From NCBI RefSeq assembly GCF_025717605.1, contig NZ_JAJIRQ010000001.1:397715-461714 (forward strand): 64,000 bases of DNA. Direction: 5' to 3'. Shown piece after piece: positions 15,033-24,222 of the stretch; within the stretch, counting starts at the first letter, position 1, and the number at the start of each line of letters is the position of its first letter. Made by a program: the position numbers and the translations under genes. The notes under the pieces are model-generated. The model saw only the letters and a list, made by a program, of their open reading frames with translations, searched no databases and was not told the DNA's origin. This DNA comes from Paucibacter sp. TC2R-5. GTDB taxonomy: Bacteria; Pseudomonadota; Gammaproteobacteria; Burkholderiales; Burkholderiaceae_C.

Positions 15033-17111
15033 TTGACGCGACCTTCCCCGCCCACGCTAGATGACTCCTTTGATGAGGCCTTTGGCGATGCCATCCACGA
15101 GCCCGAGGAGGAGGTGCAAACGCCCGCCGTCAGCGAGTTGGAGCAATGGGTAGCCGCCGCCTTTGATGAGGGTGGGCCGCTGGCGCGCAGTGATGCCGGC
15201 TACAAGCCGCGCGAACAGCAACTGGCGATGAGCCAGGCGGTCGCCCGCGCGATTGCGCGCCGCGAAACCTTGGTGGTGGAGGCCGGCACCGGCGTCGGCA
15301 AGACCTTTGCGTACCTGGTGCCGGCGCTGCTGTCGGGCGGGCGCGCCTTGATCAGCACCGCGACCAAGAATTTGCAGGATCAGCTCTTTATGCGCGATCT
15401 GCCGCGCCTGTGCGAGGCCTTGCAGATGCCGGTGCGAATTGCGCTGCTCAAAGGGCGCAGCAGCTATCTGTGCATTCACCGCATGAACCAGGCACGCTAC
15501 AGCAGCGAACTGCCGGATCGGCGCGCGGTGATGGCGCTCTCAAGGATCGAGATCTGGGCGCAGCAAACCAAGAGCGGCGACTTGGCCGAAATGGACGGCA
15601 TGGACGAGCGCTCGCCGGTGATTCCGCTCGTGAGCTCCACACGCGAAAATTGCCTTGGCAGCGAGTGCCCGGAGTTTCGTGCTTGCTATGTAGTGAAAGC
15701 GCGGCGCGAGGCAATGGAGGCCGATGTGGTGGTCGTCAATCACCATCTGTTCTTCGCCGACATGACCTTGCGCGACACCGGTGTGGCCGAGCTCTTGCCC
15801 AGCGTTGACCTGGCGGTGTTTGACGAGGCGCACCAACTGGCTGAGGCCGGTGTGCAGTTTCTGGGTCAGATGTTGGGCACGGCACAGTTGCTCGATTTCG
15901 GCCGTGATGTGCTGGGCCTGGGGCTGGCCCAAGCGCGTGGCTTGCAGGATTGGCAGGGCTTGCAGTTGCGCATCGAGCGCGCCGCGCGTGAGTTACGCCT
16001 GGTTTGCGCGGGGCCCTTGGCGGCCAATGGCCGCGAAGTCCGCGGCATGCTCAAGCTCGCTTGGGTCGAGCGCGCCGGCCGGCCGGGCTTTGATGTAGCG
16101 CTGGCCGACGTCAGCGCAGCGGCCGAGTTGGCCATCGAGATGCTGGCGACCGTCATGGACAGCTCGCCCGACTTTGTGCGCTTACACGAGCGGGCGGTTG
16201 AGTTGCGCTCGTTGGCCGAGGTTTTCGCCTCCGAACCCGAGGCGGCCGATGTGCGCTGGATAGACCTGACGCCCCATCAGGCGCGCTTGATCGAGTCGCC
16301 CTTGGATATTCGCGAAGCGATGATTGAGCAATTGGCTCGAGCGCCCAAGGCCTGGATCTTCACCTCGGCCACGCTCGGGGACGACGAGCGCCTCACTTGG
16401 TTCACCGAGCCGGCCGGGCTGGATGATGCGACCGTGCTGCGGGTCGGCAGCCCGTTCAATTATGCGGACAACGCCAGGCTCTACATCCCGCGCAACTTCC
16501 CCAAGCCCAGCGAGCCCGAGCATGGCGCCGAGGTCGCAGCATTGGCCGCCCGCTGCGCGCGCGCTTTGGGTGGGCGGACCTTTGTGCTAACGACCACTTT
16601 GCGCGCATTGCAAAACATTGGTGACGGTTTGCGCCGAGAGTTCGAAGCCGGTGGTGACAGCTTGATGGTTTTGCAGCAAGGTGCCGCACCCAAGCGCGTG
16701 CTCTTGCAGCAGTTCATCGATGACCCGCGTGCGGTCTTGGTCGGATCGGCCAGTTTTTGGGAGGGCATCGACGTGCCCGGCGATACGCTGCAATGCGTGT
16801 TGATCGATAAATTGCCGTTTCCGCCGCCCAATGATCCGCTGGTTGAGGCGAGGGTCAAACGGCTGGAGGCGGCCGGGCGCAATGCCTTTGCACATTACTT
16901 CATTGCCGAGGCCGCGATTGCGCTCAAGCAAGGCGGCGGGCGCCTCATTCGCACCGAGCAAGACAAGGGTTTGCTGGTTGTTTGTGACCCGCGTATGGCG
17001 GGCATGAACTACGGTCGGCGTTTGCGAGAGGCGCTGCCGCCCATGACACGCTTGGCCGAGGAGGCCGAGGCACTGGCGTGGTTGGCCCTGCTGGCCGAGG
17101 AGCGAAACTAG
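15033..17111 (+). CDS. ATP-dependent DNA helicase of the DinG/YoaA (XPD-like) family
   Basis: The protein has 692 residues. Walker A is EAGTGVGKT at about 86-94 and the DEAH box is VFDEAHQLAEAG. Four cysteines of an XPD-type Fe-S cluster lie between them (SSYLC, then ENCLGSECPEFRAC). Helicase motifs IV-VI follow (SASFWEGIDVPGD and QGGGRLIRTEQDKG). Such enzymes unwind 5'-to-3', act on damaged forks or R-loops, and need the Fe-S cluster. The start must be the TTG at 15033: the frame is closed by a stop at 15018-15020 and the next in-frame ATG is about 65 codons in. No clear ribosome site is visible. YoaA is the nearer match in length. Confidence 0.93.
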   Translation: MTRPSPPTLDDSFDEAFGDAIHEPEEEVQTPAVSELEQWVAAAFDEGGPLARSDAGYKPREQQLAMSQAVARAIARRETLVVEAGTGVGKTFAYLVPALLSGGRALISTATKNLQDQLFMRDLPRLCEALQMPVRIALLKGRSSYLCIHRMNQARYSSELPDRRAVMALSRIEIWAQQTKSGDLAEMDGMDERSPVIPLVSSTRENCLGSECPEFRACYVVKARREAMEADVVVVNHHLFFADMTLRDTGVAELLPSVDLAVFDEAHQLAEAGVQFLGQMLGTAQLLDFGRDVLGLGLAQARGLQDWQGLQLRIERAARELRLVCAGPLAANGREVRGMLKLAWVERAGRPGFDVALADVSAAAELAIEMLATVMDSSPDFVRLHERAVELRSLAEVFASEPEAADVRWIDLTPHQARLIESPLDIREAMIEQLARAPKAWIFTSATLGDDERLTWFTEPAGLDDATVLRVGSPFNYADNARLYIPRNFPKPSEPEHGAEVAALAARCARALGGRTFVLTTTLRALQNIGDGLRREFEAGGDSLMVLQQGAAPKRVLLQQFIDDPRAVLVGSASFWEGIDVPGDTLQCVLIDKLPFPPPNDPLVEARVKRLEAAGRNAFAHYFIAEAAIALKQGGGRLIRTEQDKGLLVVCDPRMAGMNYGRRLREALPPMTRLAEEAEALAWLALLAEERN

Positions 17112-17129
17112 GGCTAGATCAGGCCAAAA

Positions 17130-17156
17130 AAAAGCGCGTGTTAGACACGCGCTTTT
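17130..17156. terminator. Bidirectional terminator between the helicase gene and bamD
   Basis: A perfect 12-bp stem (AAAAGCGCGTGT at 17130-17141 and ACACGCGCTTTT at 17145-17156) with a 3-base loop has A and T runs on both flanks. It serves the convergent helicase gene and bamD. Confidence 0.92.
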
Positions 17157-17187
17157 CAGTCAGCTGGCAGATCTCAGTTGCCGGCGT

Positions 17188-18093
17188 TCACCAAAGTTTC
17201 CACCAGGCCTTGTCGGCATTGGCGCCGCCGGTGGCGTAGATGCCGTTCGGAAAACTCTGTTGCAAGACCCGTTGGGCGTCATCGCGCAGTGGGCGCAGGC
17301 CGAGCTTGTCGTAGCTCTGGGTCATCAGATAGAGCGCTTCTTCAACGGCAGGTGCGGTCTGGAATTCCTGCACCGCGCGCTGGGCCCGATTGGCCGCTGC
17401 GACATAGGCGCCACGGTTGAAGTAATAGCGTGCGACATGTACTTCGTACTTGGCCAAGGTATTGGTGATGTAGTCCACCCGGACGCGTGAGTCGGGCGCG
17501 TACTTGGAGTCAGGGAACTGCTCGATTACCTGCCTGAAAGCGAGCAGGGCATCGCGTGCGGCTTGTTGATCGCGCTCCGAAATGTCCTGGCTTGCGATGC
17601 GACCAAACAGGCCCAGATCTTCATTGAAGTTGACCAGGCCCTTCATGTAGATCGCATAGTCCAGCGCCGGGCTGGAGGGGTTGAGTTTGATGAAGCGCTC
17701 CAGCGTGGTGACAGCCTGCGCACGCTCGCCTGAGCGGTGGTAGGCCCAGGCCAAATCGAGCTGCGCTTGCTGGCCCAGCAAGGTGCCTGCGGCGCGTCCC
17801 TCGACCTTTTCCAGCGTCTTGATCGCGCGGTCAAAACTGCCCGAGGCCATGTCTTCCTTGGCCTCTGCGTACAATTTGTCCAAATTGGCTTGCGAGTTCG
17901 GATCATCTTTCGGGTCCGAGGAGCAGGCTGCGAGCGTCATCGCCAACAGACCAGCCGCACAAAGCAGCCAGCCGGAGGGGCGGTGCGAAGCCTTGTTGGG
18001 CGAACCCGGGGTCGAGGCTGAGGCAGCCGACCCTTGCAACTGTGCCAGCTTTGACAGCTGTGACGGGTGGCTTTCCACGCAATTTTCTATCAT
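17188..18093 (-). CDS. bamD: Outer membrane assembly lipoprotein BamD
   Basis: The protein has 301 residues from the ATG at 18093, which is preceded by TAGGGA. The lipobox LAMTLAAC puts the lipidated cysteine near residue 58. The mature part is a five-TPR protein (DLAWAYHRSGERAQAVTTLERFIKLNPSSPALDYAIYMKGLV and later repeats). BamD links BamA to the rest of the Bam machine inserting beta-barrel proteins in the outer membrane. The stretch before the hydrophobic core is unusually long for a lipoprotein; a shorter start may be used, but no better ATG exists. It is divergent from rluD, an arrangement conserved in many Proteobacteria. Confidence 0.93.
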   Translation of the reverse strand: MIENCVESHPSQLSKLAQLQGSAASASTPGSPNKASHRPSGWLLCAAGLLAMTLAACSSDPKDDPNSQANLDKLYAEAKEDMASGSFDRAIKTLEKVEGRAAGTLLGQQAQLDLAWAYHRSGERAQAVTTLERFIKLNPSSPALDYAIYMKGLVNFNEDLGLFGRIASQDISERDQQAARDALLAFRQVIEQFPDSKYAPDSRVRVDYITNTLAKYEVHVARYYFNRGAYVAAANRAQRAVQEFQTAPAVEEALYLMTQSYDKLGLRPLRDDAQRVLQQSFPNGIYATGGANADKAWWKLW

Positions 18094-18152
18094 GATCCCT
18101 ACAGGGCGGTGCAGATCACCAGCCCTTACTCTGAAGACGGAGCTTTGATTAT

Positions 18153-19184
18153 ATGGTTCAGGCCCTGCCTGCAAGTGAGCCCACCGCCCTGACGGCCGGC
18201 GAGGACGAATGGGATGCCGAACAAACCGGCATTGCGGATGAGGTCGAAGCGCGCGAGGCGCAAGTTGATGCCACTTGGCACAACCAAAGACTGGATCGTT
18301 TTCTGGTGCAAATCGCTCCCGAGTTTTCACGCAATCACCTGCAAAGCTTGATTGATGTGGGCTGCGTCAAGATCAACGGTTTGGCGGCCAGCAGCGCTTC
18401 GCGCAAGCTGCACGCCGGCCAAAACGTGCGCATCGAGTTGCAGCCGACGGCCGAGAGCCGCGCCTTCAAGGCGGAAGTGCTGCCCTTGGACATCGTCTAT
18501 GAGGACGAGCATGTGCTGGTGCTCAACAAGGCCGCTGGCATGGTGGTCCATCCGGCCTCCGGCAATTGGTCCGGCACGGTCATGAATGGCTTGTTGGCCC
18601 ATCACCCCGCTGCAGCTGCCTTGCCGCGCGCCGGCATCGTGCACCGTTTGGACAAAGACACAACCGGCTTGATGATGGTGGGCAAGAGTCGCGAAGCGGT
18701 GACGGCCTTGACAAGAATGATCGCTGCGCGTGAGGTGCACCGGGAATATTTGGCGCTGGTGTTTGGCCGAGTGCCCGAGCAAATGGAAATCAATGCGCCG
18801 ATTCGCCGCGACCTGATCTCACGCGTCAAGATGGCGGTGCTGGCCACCGGCAAACCCTCGCGCACCGACGTCTATGCCTTGGGCGTGGGCGAGGAGGGGG
18901 TGCGCAGCATCACTGCGGTTCATTGCGTGCTGCACAGCGGGCGCACGCATCAGATTCGCGTGCACTTGGCCTACAAGGGTTATCCGCTGGTGGCGGATGC
19001 CTTGTACGGTGGCGTGCCGGCTTTGGGCATGACAAGGCAGGCTTTGCACGCAGCCAGGCTCGGGTTTACCCACCCTGTCAGCGGTGAAGCCTTGCAATTT
19101 GATGCATCTTTGCCACAAGATTTGGCATCTGCATGGGCTTTACTCGGGCTTGCAGAACCCGAATGGCCAAGTTCGACGTCCTGA
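18153..19184 (+). CDS. rluD: 23S rRNA pseudouridine synthase RluD
   Basis: The protein has 343 residues. An S4 RNA-binding domain at about 42-100 (RLDRFLVQIAPEFSRNHLQSLIDVGCVKINGL) is followed by the RluA-family catalytic domain with catalytic D167 in HRLDKDTTGLMMV and the block HSGRTHQIRVHLAYKGYPLVAD. RluD modifies uridines 1911, 1915 and 1917 of helix 69 in 23S rRNA in E. coli. The first 40 residues are acidic and not conserved. It is divergent from bamD, 59 bases away. The usual downstream partner pgeF is absent; about 260 bases without a gene follow, with no clear terminator. Confidence 0.94.
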   Translation: MVQALPASEPTALTAGEDEWDAEQTGIADEVEAREAQVDATWHNQRLDRFLVQIAPEFSRNHLQSLIDVGCVKINGLAASSASRKLHAGQNVRIELQPTAESRAFKAEVLPLDIVYEDEHVLVLNKAAGMVVHPASGNWSGTVMNGLLAHHPAAAALPRAGIVHRLDKDTTGLMMVGKSREAVTALTRMIAAREVHREYLALVFGRVPEQMEINAPIRRDLISRVKMAVLATGKPSRTDVYALGVGEEGVRSITAVHCVLHSGRTHQIRVHLAYKGYPLVADALYGGVPALGMTRQALHAARLGFTHPVSGEALQFDASLPQDLASAWALLGLAEPEWPSSTS

Positions 19185-19444
19185 GGGCGTTACAATCGGT
19201 GCGGCAGGAAGTGGGGCAATGCCGCGCAAGAGCGTTTCAGCTCCAGCGGCGCAGTTTGCTCTCCTCTGTCTTTGCGTGTACTTTGCTTGATGGTTTGAGT
19301 TTTCGAGCCAACCGCAATTCCTCCGCCTTTCAAGTTTCGGGTGAGCCATAGGCCGCAAGCCAGTTCGTTTGCAGGCAAGCTCAGCGCCAGAGGGCTGGAC
19401 TTAGAAAAATTCCCCGCATGAATCGGGACAAATGACGAAAGTCA

Positions 19445-20212
19445 ATGAATACACAGGATGCTAAGCGCGTCCTCGAGACCGCGCTGATTTGTGCTCAGCA
19501 ACCGTTGACTCTGCGCGAAATGCGCAGCTTGTTTGCCGACGCCGTCGGCCCGGATACCTTGCGCAGCGTCTTGGACGAGTTGACGCAGGACTGGGAAGGG
19601 CGCGGCGTCGAGTTGGTGGCGGTGGCTTCGGGTTGGCGATTTCAGAGTCGGCCCGAGTTGCGTGAATACTTGGATCGCCTGCATCCCGAAAAGCCGCAGC
19701 GTTACTCCAGGGCGGTGATGGAGACTCTGGCCATCATTGCTTACCGGCAGCCGGTGACCCGGGGCGATATTGAAGACATTCGAGGCGTGGTGGTCTCGAC
19801 GCAGATTGTCAAACAGTTGGAAGATCGTGGCTGGATTGATGTGATTGGTTATCGCGAGGCGCCCGGACGACCGGCGCTGTACGCCACCACGCGTCAGTTC
19901 CTCGACGATCTGGGTCTCAATAGCCTGGAGCAATTGCCGACCTTGGACTTTGGCGTGGCGCCGGCTGAGGCCTTGGCCGACGCGGCCGGTATTCAAGGTC
20001 AGTTGATCAATGAAGTAAATGAAATGAATGAAGTGATCGAGTTGGCTGAGCTTCTAGAAAAGCCGGCCACCGATGTAGTGGAGCCCGCAGCGGGCCCGCA
20101 GTTTCCACCCAGTTTCCCCACCGCGCCTATCGTCAGCGATACAGGCGCATCCGTTCCGGCCCAGCCGGATCCACAGTCTGACGCCGCCGATCAGGTGCAT
20201 ACCGACGCATGA
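19445..20212 (+). CDS. scpB: Segregation and condensation protein ScpB
   Basis: The protein has 255 residues. Two winged-helix domains cover about 1-175, with the signature [30 protein letters not shown] and [20 protein letters not shown]. ScpB dimers bind ScpA and SMC to form the condensin that organises and segregates the chromosome. The C-terminal 80 residues are a low-complexity tail. scpA is not next to it here. The 260 bases upstream hold no gene. The stop overlaps the next start (ATGA at 20209-20212), so scpB and rluB are translationally coupled, a common pairing. Confidence 0.94.
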   Translation: MNTQDAKRVLETALICAQQPLTLREMRSLFADAVGPDTLRSVLDELTQDWEGRGVELVAVASGWRFQSRPELREYLDRLHPEKPQRYSRAVMETLAIIAYRQPVTRGDIEDIRGVVVSTQIVKQLEDRGWIDVIGYREAPGRPALYATTRQFLDDLGLNSLEQLPTLDFGVAPAEALADAAGIQGQLINEVNEMNEVIELAELLEKPATDVVEPAAGPQFPPSFPTAPIVSDTGASVPAQPDPQSDAADQVHTDA

Positions 20213-22440
20213 ATTCAAACGATATCGACCCCAAAGCCCAGCCCGAAGCCCTCGGCGCCGCCTCCAGTGAGGCAGGCGAAGTTGCTGCACCTAAGCGCAA
20301 GCGCAGCCCGGCCAAACCCAAGGCAGAAGCGGTGCAGGCTGTCGAAGCGGCTACGGCCCCGACTGCTGAGCCCGCTGCCGCCGAGGCGGCCGCAGTGAGC
20401 AAGCCGCGTGCGGCCCGCAAGACGGCTGCCAAGAAGGCGGATGCTGAGGTGGCGGTTGAAGTGGCTGTCGCTGTGCCAGTTGATCTGCCGACGGCGGTCG
20501 TAGCGCCGCAAGTTGCCGATGAAGAAGCGCCCAAGCGTCGCGCACCCCGCAAGACAGTCAGCAAGGCCGCTCCGGTGGAGGCTGCAGTGGCAGAGTCGGT
20601 AGTGCCGGAGCCCAAGCCGCTGTTTACCCTGGCGCCGGAAGCAGCGCCCATCATTACAAGCAGCAGCGCCGCCGAATCCGGTGCGAGCGAAGCAGCCAGC
20701 GAGGGCGTTGAGCAGGGTGAAGGCGGAGAGCGCGGTGGGCGCAACCGCAATCGTCGGCGCGGCCGCAAGGACGGTGCAGAGGGTTTCGAGCCGCGTGCGC
20801 CAAGAGCCGAAGCGGTGCAGGCCGAGCCGGCGCCCGAGGTGCTGGCAGCGGTGGGCGAGCGTTTCGCGCAGGTCCTGGCCGGTGAGTTTGGCGAAGCCGA
20901 CGACGAGGTCGATGAGCTGCCAGAAGTTCAGGAAGAAGAGGAAGTCGAAAGCAAGCGCGTCTTGGCTGCCGAGGCCGACGCGCCCAAGCTGCAAAAGGTC
21001 TTGGCACAGGCCGGCATCGGCTCGCGCCGCGACATCGAAGACATGATTGCCGATGGCAAGATCGAGGTGAATGGCGAAGTGGCCCATATCGGCCAGCGCA
21101 TCTCTTTTGGTGACAATGTGCGGGTGGCGGGCAAGGCGATCCGCATCCGTATTTCACCGCCGCCGCCGCGCATCCTGGCCTATCACAAGCCGGCTGGGGA
21201 GGTTGTCACCTTCAATGACCCCGAAGGTCGCCCGACCGTGTTCCGTCATCTGCCGCGTTTGCAGCAGGGCAAATGGCAGGCTGTCGGCCGGCTGGACATG
21301 AATACGGAAGGCCTGCTCTTGTTCACCAACTCCGGCGAGTTGGCGAATCAGTTGATGCACCCACGTTTTGGCGTTGAGCGCGAATACGCGGTTCGCGTCC
21401 TGGGCACCTTGAACAATGAGCAGCGTGCGCGTTTGCTGGAGGGTGTGATCATTGAGGGCCAGAAGGCGGCCTTCAAGAGCATCGAAGACGGCGGCGGCGA
21501 AGGTATCAACCGTTGGTACCGTGTCGTCATCACCGAAGGCCGCAACCGCGAAGTGCGCAAGCTGTTTGATTCTATGGGCCTGACGGTGAGCCGTTTGATC
21601 CGGATTCGCTATGGCACGGTGGTGCTGCCGCGTGGCCTGAAGCGTTGCGTTTGGATTGAGCTGGGCGAGGACGATGTGCAGGTGATTCGTCGTCTGGCTG
21701 GCGGCGATCAGGCGCGAGGTGGTCGCGAGGAGCGTGGTGACCGAGGCGATCGTGGCGATCGTGGTGGGCGGGGCGAGCGCGGTGAGCGCAACACTCCTCG
21801 CGGCGGCGAGCGTGCCAATGAACAACGCGCCGAGCGCGGCCCTGATCGTGGTGGTGAGCGCGGCGGTGACCGCAACGCCGAGCGCGGCAATGCGAATACG
21901 CGCGGCCGTCGCGCCGATGGGCGCCATGCCGGTGTCGGTCCGCGCCCAAGTCGGGTCGCAGAGCAGCCCGAGCGCGGGCCGGGCAATGACCGTGGTGATC
22001 GCGGTGGCCGTGGCCGCGACGGCGGTGGCTACGACAGGCCGGCCGAGCGTTTCAGCGAACGGCCGTCGGAGCGCAGCAATGAGCGCGGCCCCGACCGTGG
22101 TGACGACGACTTTGAAGAAGCCATTCCGCGCAATATCAATCCGCTGGAGCAGACCTTCGATCGCCGCTTTGCCGGCAAGGGTCGCGGTATTCCTTCCGGC
22201 TTTGGTGCTGGCGGCAGCGCCCCCGATCGTGGTGGGCGACAAGGCGGTGGCCGAGGTGATGGCAATCGCAGTGACGGCCCACGTCAGCCTGATCCGCTGC
22301 AAACTTCGGTCGGCTATATCGGCGCCGATGCTTTTGTGCGCCGCAGCGGCCGTGGCGGCGGCGGTGGTCGCGGCGGCCAAGGCGGCAATAGCGGTGGCGG
22401 CGGCCGATCGGGTGGCGGCTACGGCGGTCGCAACCGTTGA
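20209..22440 (+). CDS. rluB: 23S rRNA pseudouridine synthase RluB with very long disordered extensions
   Basis: The protein has 743 residues, about two to three times the usual 250-300 for RluB. The conserved part is only about 258-500: an S4 domain ([21 protein letters not shown]) and the RsuA/RluB catalytic domain with D363 in [13 protein letters not shown]. The first 257 residues are Ala/Lys/Glu/Pro-rich. The last 240 residues are dominated by Arg, Gly and Asp/Glu ([19 protein letters not shown] and a Gly-rich end). RluB modifies U2605 of 23S rRNA in E. coli. The tails probably add RNA binding or ribosome association, as RGG-like regions do; that role is inferred. Confidence 0.93.
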   Translation: MNSNDIDPKAQPEALGAASSEAGEVAAPKRKRSPAKPKAEAVQAVEAATAPTAEPAAAEAAAVSKPRAARKTAAKKADAEVAVEVAVAVPVDLPTAVVAPQVADEEAPKRRAPRKTVSKAAPVEAAVAESVVPEPKPLFTLAPEAAPIITSSSAAESGASEAASEGVEQGEGGERGGRNRNRRRGRKDGAEGFEPRAPRAEAVQAEPAPEVLAAVGERFAQVLAGEFGEADDEVDELPEVQEEEEVESKRVLAAEADAPKLQKVLAQAGIGSRRDIEDMIADGKIEVNGEVAHIGQRISFGDNVRVAGKAIRIRISPPPPRILAYHKPAGEVVTFNDPEGRPTVFRHLPRLQQGKWQAVGRLDMNTEGLLLFTNSGELANQLMHPRFGVEREYAVRVLGTLNNEQRARLLEGVIIEGQKAAFKSIEDGGGEGINRWYRVVITEGRNREVRKLFDSMGLTVSRLIRIRYGTVVLPRGLKRCVWIELGEDDVQVIRRLAGGDQARGGREERGDRGDRGDRGGRGERGERNTPRGGERANEQRAERGPDRGGERGGDRNAERGNANTRGRRADGRHAGVGPRPSRVAEQPERGPGNDRGDRGGRGRDGGGYDRPAERFSERPSERSNERGPDRGDDDFEEAIPRNINPLEQTFDRRFAGKGRGIPSGFGAGGSAPDRGGRQGGGRGDGNRSDGPRQPDPLQTSVGYIGADAFVRRSGRGGGGGRGGQGGNSGGGGRSGGGYGGRNR

Positions 22441-22444
22441 GTTC

Positions 22445-22482
22445 GGTGGTCAGGTGGCTCTGCCCTGAGCTGCCTGACACCC
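22445..22482 (+). terminator. Imperfect hairpin after rluB
   Basis: The left arm (GGTGGTCAGGTGGCTC) and right arm (GAGCTGCCTGACACC) can pair with one bulge and two mismatches around a short loop. There is no T run. It may be a weak terminator separating rluB from ndk. Confidence 0.4.
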
Positions 22483-22502
22483 TGGCTGACACCATCACAC
22501 AG

Positions 22503-22508
22503 TACAAT
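22503..22508 (+). promoter_or_regulatory. Candidate -10 element (TACAAT) of ndk
   Basis: TACAAT lies 40 bases before the ndk ATG. Two CTGACA motifs upstream (22474-22479 and 22486-22491) form a 12-base tandem repeat, but neither is at standard -35 spacing. A tentative call. Confidence 0.35.
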
Positions 22509-22548
22509 TCTTGGTTTTGCCAAGCCCTAAGATTTCAGGAGAATACCC

Positions 22549-22974
22549 ATGGCTATCGAACGTACTCTTTCCATCATCAAGCCCGACGCAGTCGCTAAGA
22601 ATGTGATCGGCCAAATCTATGCACGCTTCGAAGGCGCTGGCCTGAAGATCGTTGCGGCCCGCATGGCCCACCTGTCGCGCGGCGAAGCCGAAGCGTTCTA
22701 TGGTGTGCACAAGGCACGTCCATTCTTCAACGACCTGGTGAACTTCATGATCTCCGGTCCCGTGATCATCCAGGCTCTGGAAGGCGAGAACGCGATCCTG
22801 AAGCACCGTGACCTGATGGGAGCTACCGATCCTAAGAAGGCTGAGAAGGGCACGATCCGCGCCGACTTCGCCGATAGCATCGACGCCAATGCCGTGCACG
22901 GTTCCGACGCCGCTGAAACAGCCGCCGCCGAGATCGCGTTCTTCTTCCCCGGCATGAACGTTTACAGCCGTTAA
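22549..22974 (+). CDS. ndk: Nucleoside diphosphate kinase
   Basis: The protein has 141 residues, standard length. It moves the gamma phosphate from ATP to nucleoside diphosphates through a phospho-histidine, H117 in NAVHGSD. The family opening [20 protein letters not shown] and the block [22 protein letters not shown] are intact. It has a strong ribosome site (AGGAGA, 7 bases from the ATG). The gene appears to be transcribed alone, between a weak hairpin and a dense palindrome cluster. Confidence 0.98.
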   Translation: MAIERTLSIIKPDAVAKNVIGQIYARFEGAGLKIVAARMAHLSRGEAEAFYGVHKARPFFNDLVNFMISGPVIIQALEGENAILKHRDLMGATDPKKAEKGTIRADFADSIDANAVHGSDAAETAAAEIAFFFPGMNVYSR

Positions 22975-22982
22975 TTAGAACC

Positions 22983-23067
22983 ACCCCCTACGCGCTTCGC
23001 GCGCCCCCCGCATCTTTACTAGATGGGGGCGAGCCCAGTGGACTGGCGAAGCCAGCTCCACGGGCTC
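22983..23067. repeat. Cluster of three adjacent stem-loops between ndk and rlmN (REP-like)
   Basis: Three inverted repeats lie side by side. CGCGC-TTC-GCGCG is at 22991-23003. A GC-rich stem joins 23002-23014 to 23022-23030 with a two-base bulge. A long stem at 23031-23067 has arms GAGCCC/GGGCTC, GTGGA/TCCAC and CTGGC/GCCAG around a GAA loop. The composition and layout resemble repetitive extragenic palindromes. I see no second copy in the window, so repetitiveness is unproven. It may also terminate ndk transcription. Confidence 0.6.
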
Positions 23068-23106
23068 TACTTGATGGGATCGTGAATTTGTGTAGAGGAG
23101 AATGAA

Positions 23107-24222
23107 ATGAACCCGGTCAACCTACTTGGACTCGATCTGGCAGGCTTGACCGAGTACTGCGAGCAGCTGGGTGAAAAGCGCTTTCGCGCCACTCAGTTGT
23201 TTCGTTGGATTCATCAAAAAGGCGCGTCTGATTTTGATCAGATGTCTGACCTGGCCAAGTCGCTGCGCGACAAATTGGCTTCCCGGGCGCACATCACGGC
23301 GTTGCCGGTGATTTCCGAACATCTTTCTGCCGACGGCACGGTCAAATGGCTGTTTGACGTTGGCGCAGGCGATGCGGTCGAGGCGGTGTTCATCCCCGAA
23401 ACCGACCGCGGCACGCTATGCATTTCCAGCCAGGCGGGTTGCGCCGTCGGCTGCCGTTTTTGCTCGACCGGACATCAGGGCTTCAGCCGCAATCTGGATA
23501 CCGGCGAGATCATTGCTCAGCTCTGGTATGCCGAGCACAGCCTGCGCAAGCGCTTGGGCAAGAGCGAGCGCATCATCTCCAACGTGGTCATGATGGGCAT
23601 GGGCGAGCCGCTGCAGAACTACAACGCCCTGGTGCCGGCCCTGCGCATGATGCTGGACGACCATGGCTACGGCCTGTCGCGCCGGCGCGTGACGGTATCG
23701 ACCTCCGGCGTGGTGCCGATGATTGACCGCCTGCGCGATGACTGCCCGGTGGCCTTGGCCGTGTCCCTGCATGCGCCGACCGACCCGCTGCGCGATCAGT
23801 TGGTGCCGCTGAACAAGAAATACCCGATTGCTGAGCTGCTGGAGGCCTGCAATCGGTATCTGGACAAGGCACCGCGCGACTTCATCACCTTCGAGTACTG
23901 CATGTTGGACGGCGTCAATGACACGCCCGAGCAGGCGCACGCGCTGGTCGAATTGTTGCGCGGTCATGTGTCTTGCAAGATCAATCTGATCCCCTTCAAC
24001 CCTTTCCCGGCCTCGGGGCTCAAGCGCAGTTCGCGCGAACGGGTGATGGCATTTGCCGAAATCTTGATCCAGTCCGGGCTGGTCACTACCGTGCGCAAGA
24101 CACGCGGTGATGACATCGATGCCGCATGCGGTCAGTTGGCTGGCGAGGTGCAGGACCGCACCCAGGTTCAGGTGCGCATGGTGAGGGCGCCAATGATGGT
24201 AAAAGGCGCGGATCTTTCCTGA
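23107..24222 (+). CDS. rlmN: Dual-specificity RNA methyltransferase RlmN
   Basis: The protein has 371 residues. It is a radical-SAM enzyme with cluster cysteines C112, C116 and C119 in [16 protein letters not shown]. It methylates C2 of A2503 in 23S rRNA and A37 of some tRNAs. The GMGEPLQNY motif and the catalytic C-terminal cysteine region ([11 protein letters not shown]) are present. A strong GAGGAG precedes the ATG. It heads the conserved rlmN-pilW-rodZ-ispG-hisS run; the next gene starts directly after its stop. Confidence 0.97.
   Translation: MNPVNLLGLDLAGLTEYCEQLGEKRFRATQLFRWIHQKGASDFDQMSDLAKSLRDKLASRAHITALPVISEHLSADGTVKWLFDVGAGDAVEAVFIPETDRGTLCISSQAGCAVGCRFCSTGHQGFSRNLDTGEIIAQLWYAEHSLRKRLGKSERIISNVVMMGMGEPLQNYNALVPALRMMLDDHGYGLSRRRVTVSTSGVVPMIDRLRDDCPVALAVSLHAPTDPLRDQLVPLNKKYPIAELLEACNRYLDKAPRDFITFEYCMLDGVNDTPEQAHALVELLRGHVSCKINLIPFNPFPASGLKRSSRERVMAFAEILIQSGLVTTVRKTRGDDIDAACGQLAGEVQDRTQVQVRMVRAPMMVKGADLS

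Noticed and set aside
19084..19351. Short ORFs overlapping the rluD end and the gap before scpB
   Set aside because: Overlapping frames without ribosome sites; start inside rluD; no domain.
21154..22380. 408-codon Ala/Thr-rich frame opposite rluB
   Set aside because: Produced by the repetitive Arg/Gly coding of the RluB tail read backwards.
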